Below, piece by piece: positions 56,143 to 64,000 of a stretch of DNA of 64,000 nt. The notes under the pieces were generated by a model. The model saw nothing but the letters and a program-made list of their open reading frames with translations. It was not told where the DNA came from and searched no databases. Source of the stretch: Steroidobacter agaridevorans (lineage in GTDB: Bacteria > Pseudomonadota > Gammaproteobacteria > Steroidobacterales > Steroidobacteraceae); NCBI RefSeq assembly GCF_009932555.1, contig NZ_BLJO01000001.1, positions 374,472 to 438,471 of the forward strand. The letters run 5' to 3'. Numbering within the stretch: the stretch's first letter is position 1; each line of letters starts with the position of its first letter. A program made the translations under genes and the position numbers.

Positions 56143-56173
56143 GCTGTCGAAATCTTTAGCTAAATGATTTCGA
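56143..56173. promoter_or_regulatory. Palindromic element upstream of the DUF4331 operon
   Basis: TCGAAATC (56147-56154), inner palindrome TTTAGCTAAA (56155-56164), T, and GATTTCGA (56166-56173) form a nested dyad with perfect 8-bp outer arms. The left part, GCTGTCGAAATCTTTAGC (56143-56160), repeats the motif at 53270-53287 in 16 of 18 positions. It lies about 47 bases from the start codon. Confidence 0.55.
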
Positions 56174-56220
56174 CGGATGAGAACGGACGCGGCGACGCCG
56201 CGTCCGTTGCAGAGACGGGA

Positions 56221-56817
56221 TTACTGCTTCGGCTCGGTGCTTTCTTCGGCCGGCATCGACTTGATGGACTGGCCCTTGTCATCCTTGGGCGGCGTCGGCT
56301 TCTGCTGTACGGCGACGTTGCCGACCACGAACGGGATCGAGAAGGTGCGGTTCAACGCGGAGCCTGCGATCTGGGTGTTCACCGATGCGGTGATGTAGAA
56401 CACGCCGGTGCGATCCGGCAGCACCGAGATCTTGTGATGGTAGGACTTGCCGGCTTCCACCGGCGCAAAGTTCGCGATCAGCGTGCCCGCGAGCGTGATG
56501 CCTTCCATGCCGCCGAGCTTGGCATCCATCGCATCGACGCCGGCGCTGGGAATGAACACCACGTCGAGCTCGGTCGGCACGCCGATCGTCGGCTTGCTGC
56601 TGAATTCGTAGCGGATATTTACGGCCGCGCCGGGCTTGCCGTCGCCCACGGCTCTGGCGAAGTTCGCCGTCTCATCCTTCGGCGCCACCGCTACGGTCGG
56701 CTTGGCCGGCGCTGCGGGCGAAGCCGCTTCCGGCTCGGGCTCGGAACCGCACGCGCCCAGCAAGACGAGGGTGGCCATTGGCAAACAAACCCGCAACCGC
56801 CGCGATGAAAGCTTCAT
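56221..56817 (-). CDS. Outer-membrane or periplasmic lipoprotein of unknown function
   Basis: 198 residues from ATG 56817 (ATG 56826 is equally possible). The lipoprotein signal is LRVCLPMATLVLLGACGSEPEPE; the lipidated Cys lies in LLGAC. A Pro/Ala/Glu linker follows, then a beta-rich domain (VNIRYEFSSKPTIGVPTELDVVFIPSAG, later YHHKISVLPDRTGVFYITASV). Charged tail KPTPPKDDKGQ. No known family. It is 58 bases after the metalloprotease-like gene on the same strand, and probably cotranscribed with it. Confidence 0.72.
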   Translation of the reverse strand: MKLSSRRLRVCLPMATLVLLGACGSEPEPEAASPAAPAKPTVAVAPKDETANFARAVGDGKPGAAVNIRYEFSSKPTIGVPTELDVVFIPSAGVDAMDAKLGGMEGITLAGTLIANFAPVEAGKSYHHKISVLPDRTGVFYITASVNTQIAGSALNRTFSIPFVVGNVAVQQKPTPPKDDKGQSIKSMPAEESTEPKQ

Positions 56818-56874
56818 TCTGATCATGCCTCTATTATGACGCGCCCGAAGGTCGACGCTCGCCATCCTTTGTTA

Positions 56875-58617
56875 TCAGCTACCGGTGATGCTCAGGGTCA
56901 TGCAACGCGGCGGCTGATTGATGCCGGTGGTGTCGAAGTCCGACACGTCGATGATGTACGTGCCCGCAGCCAGTTGCTGTCCGGAGATCGTTTCCACATT
57001 GGTCCCGGTGCTCGTACCCGCCAACACCACCTCGCCGCGCCGGAGCACATAGATGTCCGGATCGGTGGCCGCCACCTCAGCGGCCGTGCGGGCGGCACCC
57101 TGCGCACGGATAGTCACCAGGCGATTCGTCTCGTTGACGAAGCGGAAGAAACGGTGATTGCCCAACTTGTTCGGATTGGCCTCGAGCTCGGTCTTCGGGT
57201 CCTTGCTGCCGGCAAACGAGACACTGCATACGCCGGTTTTCTGCTGACCCAGCAGGAGCTCGTCGTAAATCGGCAGCGCCCGGGGATCGATATCGCCGCC
57301 GGCATTCGACTCGCCCGTTCCGAAGTCGTCGGGCGTGCTATCGATGTCCTCATTTCGGAGCAGGTCGGCGATGGCGCCAGCCGAGCCCGCATTCTGCGAG
57401 CGCAGCGCCGTGGCGAACGAATAAATGCTCGTCAGCGCATCGGTGTCGACCTGCTCGCCCGTCATCACGGTGTAGATCGGCGTAAAGCCGAGCGCAACGT
57501 TATCGCCGGCATCGGCCGCCGAGTCGAACACATCCCACAGGATCTCGCCCACCGAAGCTTCCGAGAACCAGCCTTCCGGAGCGCCCTGGTCGCTCTCGAG
57601 ATTGAATCCGAAGTCCTGGCTGACGCCGCGCGACGAATCGCGGTACTGCGGATCGTTCAAGGACATCGAGCCGAACGCGTTGCCCCACCCTTCGCCAAAG
57701 GCGACGCGCAGGTCGAGACGATCGCCGAGGCCGTGCTGGCCGCCGATGGAATCGGAGCGGCTGAAACGATCCTCGAAGTAATGACCGAACTCGTGCGCGA
57801 TCACGTGCGAGTCATATTCATCCGTGTCGCCAAGCGCGTCCTCTGAATAATAACCGAGGACATAAATGCCGTCCGGCAGCTGACTCGGCGTGGCGCAGTC
57901 ATCGTTGGTCCGGCGGGTCGAGTCGCGGAAATAAAACGACGTGCCGATGTCTCCGGTATCGGGGCAGAACGTGTCGGTGCTGCCCTTGTTGTCCTCGCTC
58001 CAGAACAGATTCAGCTCCGGAAAATCTGCGTTCGCGTTCGCGTTCAGGATGAGCTGTTTGGCCTGATACACGGTGTCGAGAATGGCAAAGGGCGCAGCTC
58101 GACGGCCCGCACTATAGCCATTGCCGTTCCAGTCCGAGGGAGCACGCAGATTGCGAGTCACATTGGCGGTGCCGGTGTTGAAGGTTGAGCCATCCAGCGC
58201 ATAGATCGCATCGGCGCTGGTGTTGTCGCGAACTGCGAACGTCCACGTCGGCGCGCTGCCGCTCTTGATCATCTCCGCACGCGCACGGATAAACATGTTT
58301 CTATTCGCCGGCACGGACAAAGAGTAATCGCCGTTGGCGTCGGTGGTCGTGGCCACAGTGGGGCAGCCGTCGGACACCGCCTGCACGGTAACCTGGCGCG
58401 CCGGCGACTCGACCGGAGCGTTCGGGTTCAAGCCGCCGTCAGGCGTGGTCGAGAACACCAGGCGGTCGAAGGTGATCTTGCCGCTGACCGTGACGGTGCT
58501 GCCGGTGTCGCAGCCGGCCGCCGGGCCGCTGCCGCCGCCGCCGCCGCATGCGGCGAGCACCGTCAAACCGGCCAGCGTAGTGAACAAGCGAGCGAGACGG
58601 GAGAATTCCTGCGGCAT
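56875..58617 (-). CDS. Putative secreted lipoprotein metalloprotease (HEXXH)
   Basis: 580 residues from ATG 58617; an upstream TTG frame exists but the lipoprotein signal starts here (RLFTTLAGLTVLAACGGGGGS, lipobox LAAC). Residues about 40-130 look like a carboxypeptidase-regulatory beta domain (VTVQAVSDGCPTVATTTDANGDYSLSV). The metal site is VIAHEFGHYFED with a second Glu in the FGEGWGNAFG segment about 35 residues later, the pattern of a gluzincin. The C-terminus (PDIYVLRRGEVVLAGTSTG onward) resembles a PPC-type domain. The substrate is unknown, and it is probably on the outer membrane or released. Confidence 0.78.
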   Translation of the reverse strand: MPQEFSRLARLFTTLAGLTVLAACGGGGGSGPAAGCDTGSTVTVSGKITFDRLVFSTTPDGGLNPNAPVESPARQVTVQAVSDGCPTVATTTDANGDYSLSVPANRNMFIRARAEMIKSGSAPTWTFAVRDNTSADAIYALDGSTFNTGTANVTRNLRAPSDWNGNGYSAGRRAAPFAILDTVYQAKQLILNANANADFPELNLFWSEDNKGSTDTFCPDTGDIGTSFYFRDSTRRTNDDCATPSQLPDGIYVLGYYSEDALGDTDEYDSHVIAHEFGHYFEDRFSRSDSIGGQHGLGDRLDLRVAFGEGWGNAFGSMSLNDPQYRDSSRGVSQDFGFNLESDQGAPEGWFSEASVGEILWDVFDSAADAGDNVALGFTPIYTVMTGEQVDTDALTSIYSFATALRSQNAGSAGAIADLLRNEDIDSTPDDFGTGESNAGGDIDPRALPIYDELLLGQQKTGVCSVSFAGSKDPKTELEANPNKLGNHRFFRFVNETNRLVTIRAQGAARTAAEVAATDPDIYVLRRGEVVLAGTSTGTNVETISGQQLAAGTYIIDVSDFDTTGINQPPRCMTLSITGS

Positions 58618-58832
58618 TGGTTCGGTACTCGAGCGCCCCTGCCGGGCGATGTTTGCGATGCTCAAAAGATATCCCTATACGGCTATTCGTTTCTTGCCCG
58701 TATCAGCACACGAGCTGCCGACTTGGCGCGGGACGCTATCACAGCGTCGGAACTGCAAAAAGTCGATGCGTTCGCATTCCCGATTGACGCGATGGCGCAT
58801 CCATGGCGCGAATGACGTCATTCAGCATGCGT

Positions 58833-59822
58833 TCAGCGCAAGTCGAGCGGCCCTTCGGCAATCGCCCCCAACTGCTCGCGCAGCGACAGCACCTGGTTCT
58901 CCCAATAGCGCGGCTCGACGAACCACGGGAAGGCCGCGGGAAAGGCTGGATCTGACCAGCGGCGCGCGAGCCACGCCGAATAATGAATCATGCGCAACGT
59001 ACGCAAGCTCTCGACCAGCACCAGCTCGCGATAGTCGAAGTCCGCGAACTGCGAATAGCCCTCGAGCAATTGTGACAACTGCTCGCCCATGTCATTGCGA
59101 TTCCCGGACAGCAGCATCCACAGATCCTGGATCGCCGGCCCCATCGCGCAGTCATCCAGATCCACGAAGTGCGGCCCGTCATCGGTCCAGAGCACATTGC
59201 CGCGATGACAATCGCCATGCAGCCGCAGCTCGGCCACGCCGTGCGCGTTATCGAATGTTTCACTCACCGCCTCGAGCAGGTCGCGCGTCAGCGACTCGTA
59301 GGCGGCTTCCAGGTGCTGCGGAATCCAGCCGTTGTCCAGCAGGAACTCGCGTGACTGTTCGCCCATGCGCCCGATGTCGATGCGCTCCCGATGACGAAAG
59401 CGCTGCCGCCGGCCGATCATATGAATGCGCCCGAGGAAACGCCCCATCCATTCGCGCTCGGTGGCCGAGCCCAGTTCCGGCCAGCGGCCGCCACGGCGCT
59501 CGAACAGCGCGAAACGAAAGCCTTCGTACTCGAACAGCGTGCGTCCATCGCGCACCAGCGGCGGCACCACCGGCACTTCGGCCGCGGCCAGCTCGAGTGC
59601 GAAGCCATGTTCTTCATGGATCGCGGCGTCCGACCAGCGGCCCGGCCGATAAAACTTCACGATCAGCGGCGCGCTCTGCTCCATGCCCACCTGATAGACA
59701 CGATTCTCGTAACTATTGAGTGCCAGGATGCGCCGGTCGGAATCGCGGCCCAGCGATTCCACGGCGGCAATGATTACATCGGGCGTCAGTCGGTCGTAGG
59801 GATGCGGATCGGGTCTGGGCAT
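58833..59822 (-). CDS. srkA: Stress response kinase A (SrkA/YihE)
   Basis: 329 residues from ATG 59822 (a TTG 12 bases upstream would add four residues). The start is PHPYDRLTPDVIIAAVESLG and ALNSYENRVYQVG, which is diagnostic. The Lys of LIVKFYRPGRW binds ATP; the catalytic loop is LHGDCHRGNVLW; the metal Asp is in FVDLDDCAMGP. SrkA is an atypical Ser/Thr kinase that counteracts stress-induced programmed death in E. coli. The gene stands alone between the metalloprotease-like gene and galE. Confidence 0.93.
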   Translation of the reverse strand: MPRPDPHPYDRLTPDVIIAAVESLGRDSDRRILALNSYENRVYQVGMEQSAPLIVKFYRPGRWSDAAIHEEHGFALELAAAEVPVVPPLVRDGRTLFEYEGFRFALFERRGGRWPELGSATEREWMGRFLGRIHMIGRRQRFRHRERIDIGRMGEQSREFLLDNGWIPQHLEAAYESLTRDLLEAVSETFDNAHGVAELRLHGDCHRGNVLWTDDGPHFVDLDDCAMGPAIQDLWMLLSGNRNDMGEQLSQLLEGYSQFADFDYRELVLVESLRTLRMIHYSAWLARRWSDPAFPAAFPWFVEPRYWENQVLSLREQLGAIAEGPLDLR

Positions 59823-59965
59823 GAAGTTCGGCAAGGCAACGCTCTGGCAGTGCCCATGGTGACCGGCGACAGCGACTGAAGTCCATTGCAGATTGTCGGG
59901 CTGTCTGATTCGAGCGACGCGTGCGCCACGAATGGACTACCGATGAGCTACTGACGCAGAGCAAC

Positions 59966-59974
59966 TGCTAGAAT
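59966..59974 (+). promoter_or_regulatory. Possible extended -10 promoter element of galE
   Basis: TGCTAGAAT at 59966-59974 has the TGn extension plus a TAGAAT hexamer 41 bases upstream of galE. No good -35 is visible at 16-18 bp. A similar GCTAGAATC lies 8 bases upstream of glrK (61151-61159). Confidence 0.35.
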
Positions 59975-60015
59975 CGGCGCAACGTTCCCTATCGACATCG
60001 GATCGACATCGACCT

Positions 60016-61011
60016 ATGACCATCCTCGTCACCGGCGGCGCCGGCTACATCGGCAGTCACGTAGTTCGGCAGCTCGGCGAGCGCCAGGAAAAAGTAGTGG
60101 TGCTGGACAACCTGTCCACCGGCTTCCGCTCGGCGGTGTTGCACGGTGAGCTGGTGGTCGGCGACACCGGCGATCGCGAGCTGGTCGGTCGCATCCTGCG
60201 CGAGCACCGCATCGAAACCATCATGCACTTCGCCGCGCACACGATCGTTCCGGAATCGGTGTCGAATCCGCTGAAGTACTACGGCAATAACACGTGCTCG
60301 ACTCGCAACCTGCTGCAGGCGAGCCAGGAAGCCGGCGTCAAACATTTCGTGTTCTCCTCCACCGCCGCCGTGTATGGCATTCCCGAGGGCGGCCTGGCCG
60401 CCGAGGACAGCCCGACGCAGCCGATCAATCCGTACGGCACCTCGAAGCTGATGAGCGAATGGATGTTGCGCGATCTGGCCGCCGCCACGCCGCTGCGCTA
60501 TGTGGTGTTGCGCTACTTCAACGTCGCCGGCTGCGATCCGGGCCAGCGCATCGGCCAGTCGACGCTCAAGGCGACGCTGCTCACGAAGGTGGTCGCCGAA
60601 GCGGCCGTGGGCAAACGTCCGCACGTGTCGATCTTCGGCACCGACTATCCGACCGCCGACGGCACCGGCGTGCGCGACTACATCCACGTCGAAGACCTGG
60701 CCAGCGCCCACTTGAAGGCGCTCGATTACCTGCGCGCCAATGGCGCATCGGTGACGCTCAATTGTGGCTACGGCCACGGCTACAGCGTCCGCGAGGTGAT
60801 CTCGACGATGAATCGCCTGACCGGCCAGCCGCTCAAGACGCTCGAGGAGCCCCGCCGGGCGGGCGACCCGCCGTCGCTGGTCGCCAAGGCCACCCGCGTC
60901 CGCGAATTGCTGGGCTGGGTTCCACAGCACGATGACCTCGAGGCCATCATCCGCTCGCAGCTGGCCTGGGAGCGCCGCCTGCAACAGGAACCGGGCTTGC
61001 AGAAGAACTAA
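60016..61011 (+). CDS. galE: UDP-glucose 4-epimerase GalE
   Basis: 331 residues. NAD-binding ILVTGGAGYIGSHVVRQL, substrate region FSSTAAVYGIPEGG, catalytic YGTSKLMSEWML (YxxxK) and nucleotide loop YFNVAGCDPGQRIGQS are all intact, and HPRRRP-like GTGVRDYIHVEDLASAHLKAL follows. It interconverts UDP-glucose and UDP-galactose (or the N-acetyl forms) for surface-glycan synthesis and galactose use. It is 330 residues, normal for the family. A GC-rich hairpin follows the stop. Confidence 0.95.
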   Translation: MTILVTGGAGYIGSHVVRQLGERQEKVVVLDNLSTGFRSAVLHGELVVGDTGDRELVGRILREHRIETIMHFAAHTIVPESVSNPLKYYGNNTCSTRNLLQASQEAGVKHFVFSSTAAVYGIPEGGLAAEDSPTQPINPYGTSKLMSEWMLRDLAAATPLRYVVLRYFNVAGCDPGQRIGQSTLKATLLTKVVAEAAVGKRPHVSIFGTDYPTADGTGVRDYIHVEDLASAHLKALDYLRANGASVTLNCGYGHGYSVREVISTMNRLTGQPLKTLEEPRRAGDPPSLVAKATRVRELLGWVPQHDDLEAIIRSQLAWERRLQQEPGLQKN

Positions 61012-61033
61012 CGACTGGACGGCGCGAGCCTGA

Positions 61034-61075
61034 GGCGACTGCTGAAGCCGGCATGCGACCGGCCCTGCAGTCGCC
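61034..61075 (+). terminator. GC-rich stem-loop downstream of galE
   Basis: GGCGACTGC (61034-61042) pairs with GCAGTCGCC (61067-61075); the 24-base loop itself contains GCCGG and CCGGC. It begins 23 bases after the galE stop. No U-run follows, so termination efficiency is uncertain. Confidence 0.45.
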
Positions 61076-61166
61076 CCTGAGATCGGCCTGGAAAAGACAT
61101 GGATGCCACCTCTCTCCTACGCACTTTCCGCGCATCGCTTTACTCCGAGCGCTAGAATCCGCCCCC

Positions 61167-62621
61167 ATGCGTTTGCCCCGCCCGAGCTCACTGAACAGCC
61201 TGATGCTGACCGGTTTCGCGCTGGTTTCCATCCCGCTGCTGCTCGGGGTGGTCATTGCCGCAACCAAGGTGCGGAACCTGTCCGAGGAGAGCGCGACGCT
61301 GGTCCGCAGCGGCGTGCAGACCACGCATTACACCCAGCAGCTGTTCCAGCAGATCGCGCCCATCGAGCGCAGCGCCAAGCTGTACCAGGTGCTGAACGAT
61401 CCGGGGCTGCTCGACGTTTATGGCGACAGCCGCGAACGCTTGCTTGCGACGCTGGCCAGTATCGAGACGACCGCGGCCGATCAGGAACACGCGGTCCAGC
61501 TGCGGGCCATCCGCAACTCGCTCCGGCGCATCGACGCCGCCCTGCTGTCGCCCACGCCGGCCTCGCCGGAAGTGATTCGCGACGCGGTCGATGCCATCCA
61601 GCCCATGTGGCAGGCGGCGTTCGCGCTGACGGCGGCGACCGGCGAGCAGGTCGAGACCGGTTTGTCACGGCTGCAGCAGTCGACCTCCGATACGCAGAAA
61701 TATCTGTTCTGGCAGTCGGCGGTGCTGATCCTGCTCACCGCGATGCTGGTGGGCGTGTTCACGTTCCTGTTGATGCGCCCGATCCGCCAGATCGATATGG
61801 CGATCAGCCAGCTCGGCAAGGGCACCTTCTCGAAGTCGATCGCGGTGCGCGGCCCGGTGGACCTGGTGAACCTCGGCCGGCAGCTGGAGTGGCTGCGCGT
61901 GCGTTTGCTGGAGCTGGCGCAGGAGCGCAATCGATTCCTGCGACATATGTCGCATGAGTTGAAGACGCCCCTTGCCAGTATTCGCGAAGGCACGGAACTG
62001 CTGATGGATGGCGCGGTCGGTGAACTGGACAGCGCGCAGCGGGAGGTCACCACCATCCTGCGCGACAACGGCATCAAGCTGCAGCAACTGATCGAGAACC
62101 TGTTGGAGTTCAGCGCCTGGCAGGCGCGGCACGCGGGGCTGGAGATTTCCGAGTTCCGGCTGCGGCCGCTGATCAAGTCGGCCCTGGAAACGCATCAGCT
62201 GACGCTGCTCGCGCAGCGGGTGCACCTGGACCTGAAAGTACAAGACATCGAGCTGCACGCGGACCGCGCCAAGCTCAAGCTGATCCTGGATAACTTGCTG
62301 TCGAACGCGCTCAAATACAGCCCCCGGGGCGGGACCATTTTCATTCATGCCAAAGCGGACAAGGATCAACTGGTGCTCGATGTCGCGGATACCGGCCCCG
62401 GCATTTCCAAGGATGAGCGCTCCGCGATTTTCGACGCCTTCTATTCGGGGCGTGCCCCGGTCTCCGGCCATCTCAAAGGCACCGGCATCGGCCTGTCGGT
62501 GGTTTCGGAATTCGTGCAGGCGCACGGCGGTTCCATCGAGATCCTCGATGGAATGTTTCCTGGCGCCCATTTCCGCGTCCGGCTGCCTCTGGCGCCCGCG
62601 CTCGAAGGCGAGCCGGCATAG
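61167..62621 (+). CDS. glrK: Sensor histidine kinase GlrK-like
   Basis: 484 residues from ATG 61167. The protein has two membrane segments (LMLTGFALVSIPLLLGVVIAA and SAVLILLTAMLVGVFTFLLM) flanking a helical periplasmic sensor of about 150 residues, then HAMP (MRPIRQIDMAISQLGKG). The H-box is RHMSHELKTPLASIREG; the ATP domain has LDNLLSNALKYS, VADTGPGIS and GTGIGLSVV. With QseG and GlrR downstream it matches the enterobacterial glrK-qseG-glrR (yfhK-yfhG-yfhA) locus that controls sigma-54 genes. A TAGAAT element lies only 8 bases upstream of ATG, so the mRNA may be leaderless. Confidence 0.92.
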   Translation: MRLPRPSSLNSLMLTGFALVSIPLLLGVVIAATKVRNLSEESATLVRSGVQTTHYTQQLFQQIAPIERSAKLYQVLNDPGLLDVYGDSRERLLATLASIETTAADQEHAVQLRAIRNSLRRIDAALLSPTPASPEVIRDAVDAIQPMWQAAFALTAATGEQVETGLSRLQQSTSDTQKYLFWQSAVLILLTAMLVGVFTFLLMRPIRQIDMAISQLGKGTFSKSIAVRGPVDLVNLGRQLEWLRVRLLELAQERNRFLRHMSHELKTPLASIREGTELLMDGAVGELDSAQREVTTILRDNGIKLQQLIENLLEFSAWQARHAGLEISEFRLRPLIKSALETHQLTLLAQRVHLDLKVQDIELHADRAKLKLILDNLLSNALKYSPRGGTIFIHAKADKDQLVLDVADTGPGISKDERSAIFDAFYSGRAPVSGHLKGTGIGLSVVSEFVQAHGGSIEILDGMFPGAHFRVRLPLAPALEGEPA

Positions 62622-62627
62622 CGGCGC

Positions 62628-63308
62628 ATGATGACGCTCAAACACATCATCGGGCTGCTTTGCGTATGCGTCGCCTCCCTGTCGTTACAGGGCTGCGAGA
62701 TCGTGGATCAATTCCGCCAGCAATCGGCAGCAAACTCCGCGGCGAGCGTGCCACCCTCGCCCGCGCCGCTGAGCGGCAATACGCCTGCCTATCTGGACAT
62801 CATGAATGGCTTGAGCACGCCGGATCCGGCGCGCCAGGCCGATTTGTTTTATGAAGTCGAGCGCGAATACACACGCGCGCCGACCACCGCGAGCACGCTG
62901 AGATATGCCGTTGCACTGGTCACGCCCGGCCATCCCGCAAGTAGTCCCTCGGAGGGCAAACGTTTGCTGGAAACGCTGCTGGCCACACCGGAACGGCTCA
63001 CTCAGGATGAGCGCACGCTCGCCTCGGTATTGCTGCACGAAACTGATGTTAGATTGAAACTCGAGGCTGAAAATCGTCGGTTGCTTGCGACACTCGACGA
63101 CCGTCACCGGTCGCAGGCAAACTCGGATAAGCGCATTCAGGCGCAGATCGAAGAGAACGCACGTTTGCGCCGTGCCCTCGCCGAAGCCCAGCAGAAGCTG
63201 GACGCGATCAAAGAAATCGAGAGGTCTATCATTGAACGCAGTCCCACGCCCCCTGGCAATCGCGATGCCGCCCCAAGTGAAACGCAAAGCCCGCCTGCTA
63301 GTCGTTGA
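62628..63308 (+). CDS. qseG: Outer-membrane lipoprotein QseG-like
   Basis: 226 residues. The lipoprotein signal is [21 protein letters not shown] with lipidated Cys in SLQGC. The mature part is helical with a possible coiled coil ([39 protein letters not shown]) that fits a partner-binding role. In E. coli QseG sits between the kinase and regulator genes and modulates the kinase from the outer membrane. It follows glrK by six bases and overlaps the beginning of glrR. Confidence 0.85.
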   Translation: MMTLKHIIGLLCVCVASLSLQGCEIVDQFRQQSAANSAASVPPSPAPLSGNTPAYLDIMNGLSTPDPARQADLFYEVEREYTRAPTTASTLRYAVALVTPGHPASSPSEGKRLLETLLATPERLTQDERTLASVLLHETDVRLKLEAENRRLLATLDDRHRSQANSDKRIQAQIEENARLRRALAEAQQKLDAIKEIERSIIERSPTPPGNRDAAPSETQSPPASR

Positions 63309-64000
63309 CGACGATCCGGGGCTGCTCCGGCTGCTCACGATTCGTCTGCGCGCCGAGAACTACGAAGTCGACGCGGTCGAAAGCGCCGCCGCGGCTCTGG
63401 CTGCTCTCGCCCGCGTCCGCCCGGATCTGGTGATCACCGATCTGCGCATGGACCAGATGGACGGCATCGGCCTGCTCAAGGAAATCCAGAGCCGGGCCCC
63501 CGGCCTGCGAGTCATCATCCTCACCGCCCACGGCACGATTCCCGATGCGGTGCAGGCGACCCAGAGCGGCGCGTTCGCGTTTCTCACCAAGCCGGTCGAC
63601 AAGCAGGAGCTGCTCGATCAGGTGCAGAAGGCATTGAAGGTTTCCGGCTTCGCCGACACCACCGAAGACTGGCGCAGCGAAATCATCACCCGCAGCGCGG
63701 TGATGGAAGAGCGCATGGCGCAGGCTCACATGGTGGCTGGCACCGACGCGCGCGTCATGATCACTGGCGAGAGCGGCACCGGCAAAGAGCTGCTGGCTCG
63801 CGCCATCCACAAGGCGAGCCCGCGCCGCAACCGTCCGTTCGTTGCCATCAATTGCAGCGCCATGGCCGAGAACCTGCTCGAGAGCGAGCTGTTCGGCCAC
63901 GTGAAAGGCGCGTTCACCGGCGCCATCCGCGAGCATCGCGGCCTGTTCCAGGCGGCCGATGGCGGCACGCTGCTGCTCGATGAAATCGGCGACATGCCGA
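63265..64000 (+). CDS. glrR: Sigma-54-dependent response regulator GlrR-like (3' end outside the window)
   Basis: At least 245 residues, open to the right edge. The receiver domain is [26 protein letters not shown], with phosphorylatable Asp in [14 protein letters not shown] and switch Lys in FLTKPVDK. The AAA+ sigma-54-activation domain begins with [23 protein letters not shown] and includes [14 protein letters not shown], the GAFTGA loop that contacts sigma-54. The ATG at 63265 overlaps qseG. A TTG at 63232, preceded by GAGAGG seven bases upstream, is an alternative start that would add 11 residues. With GlrK it forms a two-component system. Confidence 0.92.
   Translation, partial: MPPQVKRKARLLVVDDDPGLLRLLTIRLRAENYEVDAVESAAAALAALARVRPDLVITDLRMDQMDGIGLLKEIQSRAPGLRVIILTAHGTIPDAVQATQSGAFAFLTKPVDKQELLDQVQKALKVSGFADTTEDWRSEIITRSAVMEERMAQAHMVAGTDARVMITGESGTGKELLARAIHKASPRRNRPFVAINCSAMAENLLESELFGHVKGAFTGAIREHRGLFQAADGGTLLLDEIGDMP

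Overview
The window is one contiguous piece of a GC-rich, gene-dense gammaproteobacterial chromosome. Three large TonB-dependent receptors, a PilU ATPase, a GlrK-QseG-GlrR locus, TypA/BipA and SrkA, together with TonB receptor/SapC/cupin/tryptophan-halogenase carbohydrate loci, point to a Xanthomonadales- or Steroidobacteraceae-like bacterium. That placement is an inference from gene content. No rRNA, tRNA, CRISPR array, insertion sequence or prophage was recognised.

Layout. 1-8.4 kb: end of a zinc-type dehydrogenase, a 3-hydroxyisobutyryl-CoA hydrolase-like protein, a small secreted protein, a YghU/YfcG-type glutathione transferase, a HAD phosphatase, a chemoreceptor split by an apparent one-base deletion, a stand-alone 5'-3' exonuclease and a secreted TPR protein. 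A degenerate second copy of the hydrolase 3' end lies at 2169-2240. 8.5-12.6 kb: a siderophore-type TonB receptor diverges from an unknown gene, a TetR regulator and a ThuA protein. Two palindromes sit in the divergent promoter. 12.6-17.7 kb: an APC permease, an exported methyltransferase, and a two-subunit molybdenum hydroxylase (IorA/IorB type).

17.7-28.2 kb is a compact, apparently complete transcription unit for N-acetylgalactosaminides: TonB receptor, GH27 glycosidase, EamA permease, KbaZ/AgaZ, AgaS, BadF/BcrA-type sugar kinase and a secreted amidohydrolase, with a divergent DeoR-family AgaR-like regulator. The intergenic region carries tandem CTTTCGTTT repeats like known AgaR boxes. A classical deacetylase and the catalytic aldolase subunit are not in the window. 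The GH27 enzyme has lost the Glu that marks alpha-galactosidases, which fits a GalNAc substrate.

28.2-40.9 kb: DUF4112 protein, PilU, a secreted amidohydrolase, then a second carbohydrate-type locus: SapC (divergent) / TonB receptor - SapC - cupin_8 - flavin halogenase. The 611-bp intergenic region holds two LacI-type operator-like 14-mers. A hypothetical protein and a 2OG-Fe(II) oxygenase follow.

41-47.2 kb is a cell-surface glycoconjugate cluster (polysaccharide deacetylase, glycosyltransferase, methyltransferase, sugar-kinase-like protein, flippase-like membrane protein, CapK-type adenylate ligase). 47.2-58.6 kb: a 1186-residue PAS/GAF/GGDEF/EAL protein, TypA, a mini Cys-rich protein, and an AraC/DUF4198/DUF4331 operon that shares an 18-bp upstream motif with the Cys-rich gene. 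A lipoprotein and a putative secreted metalloprotease follow. 58.8-64 kb: SrkA kinase, GalE, and the glrK-qseG-glrR operon, cut by the right edge.
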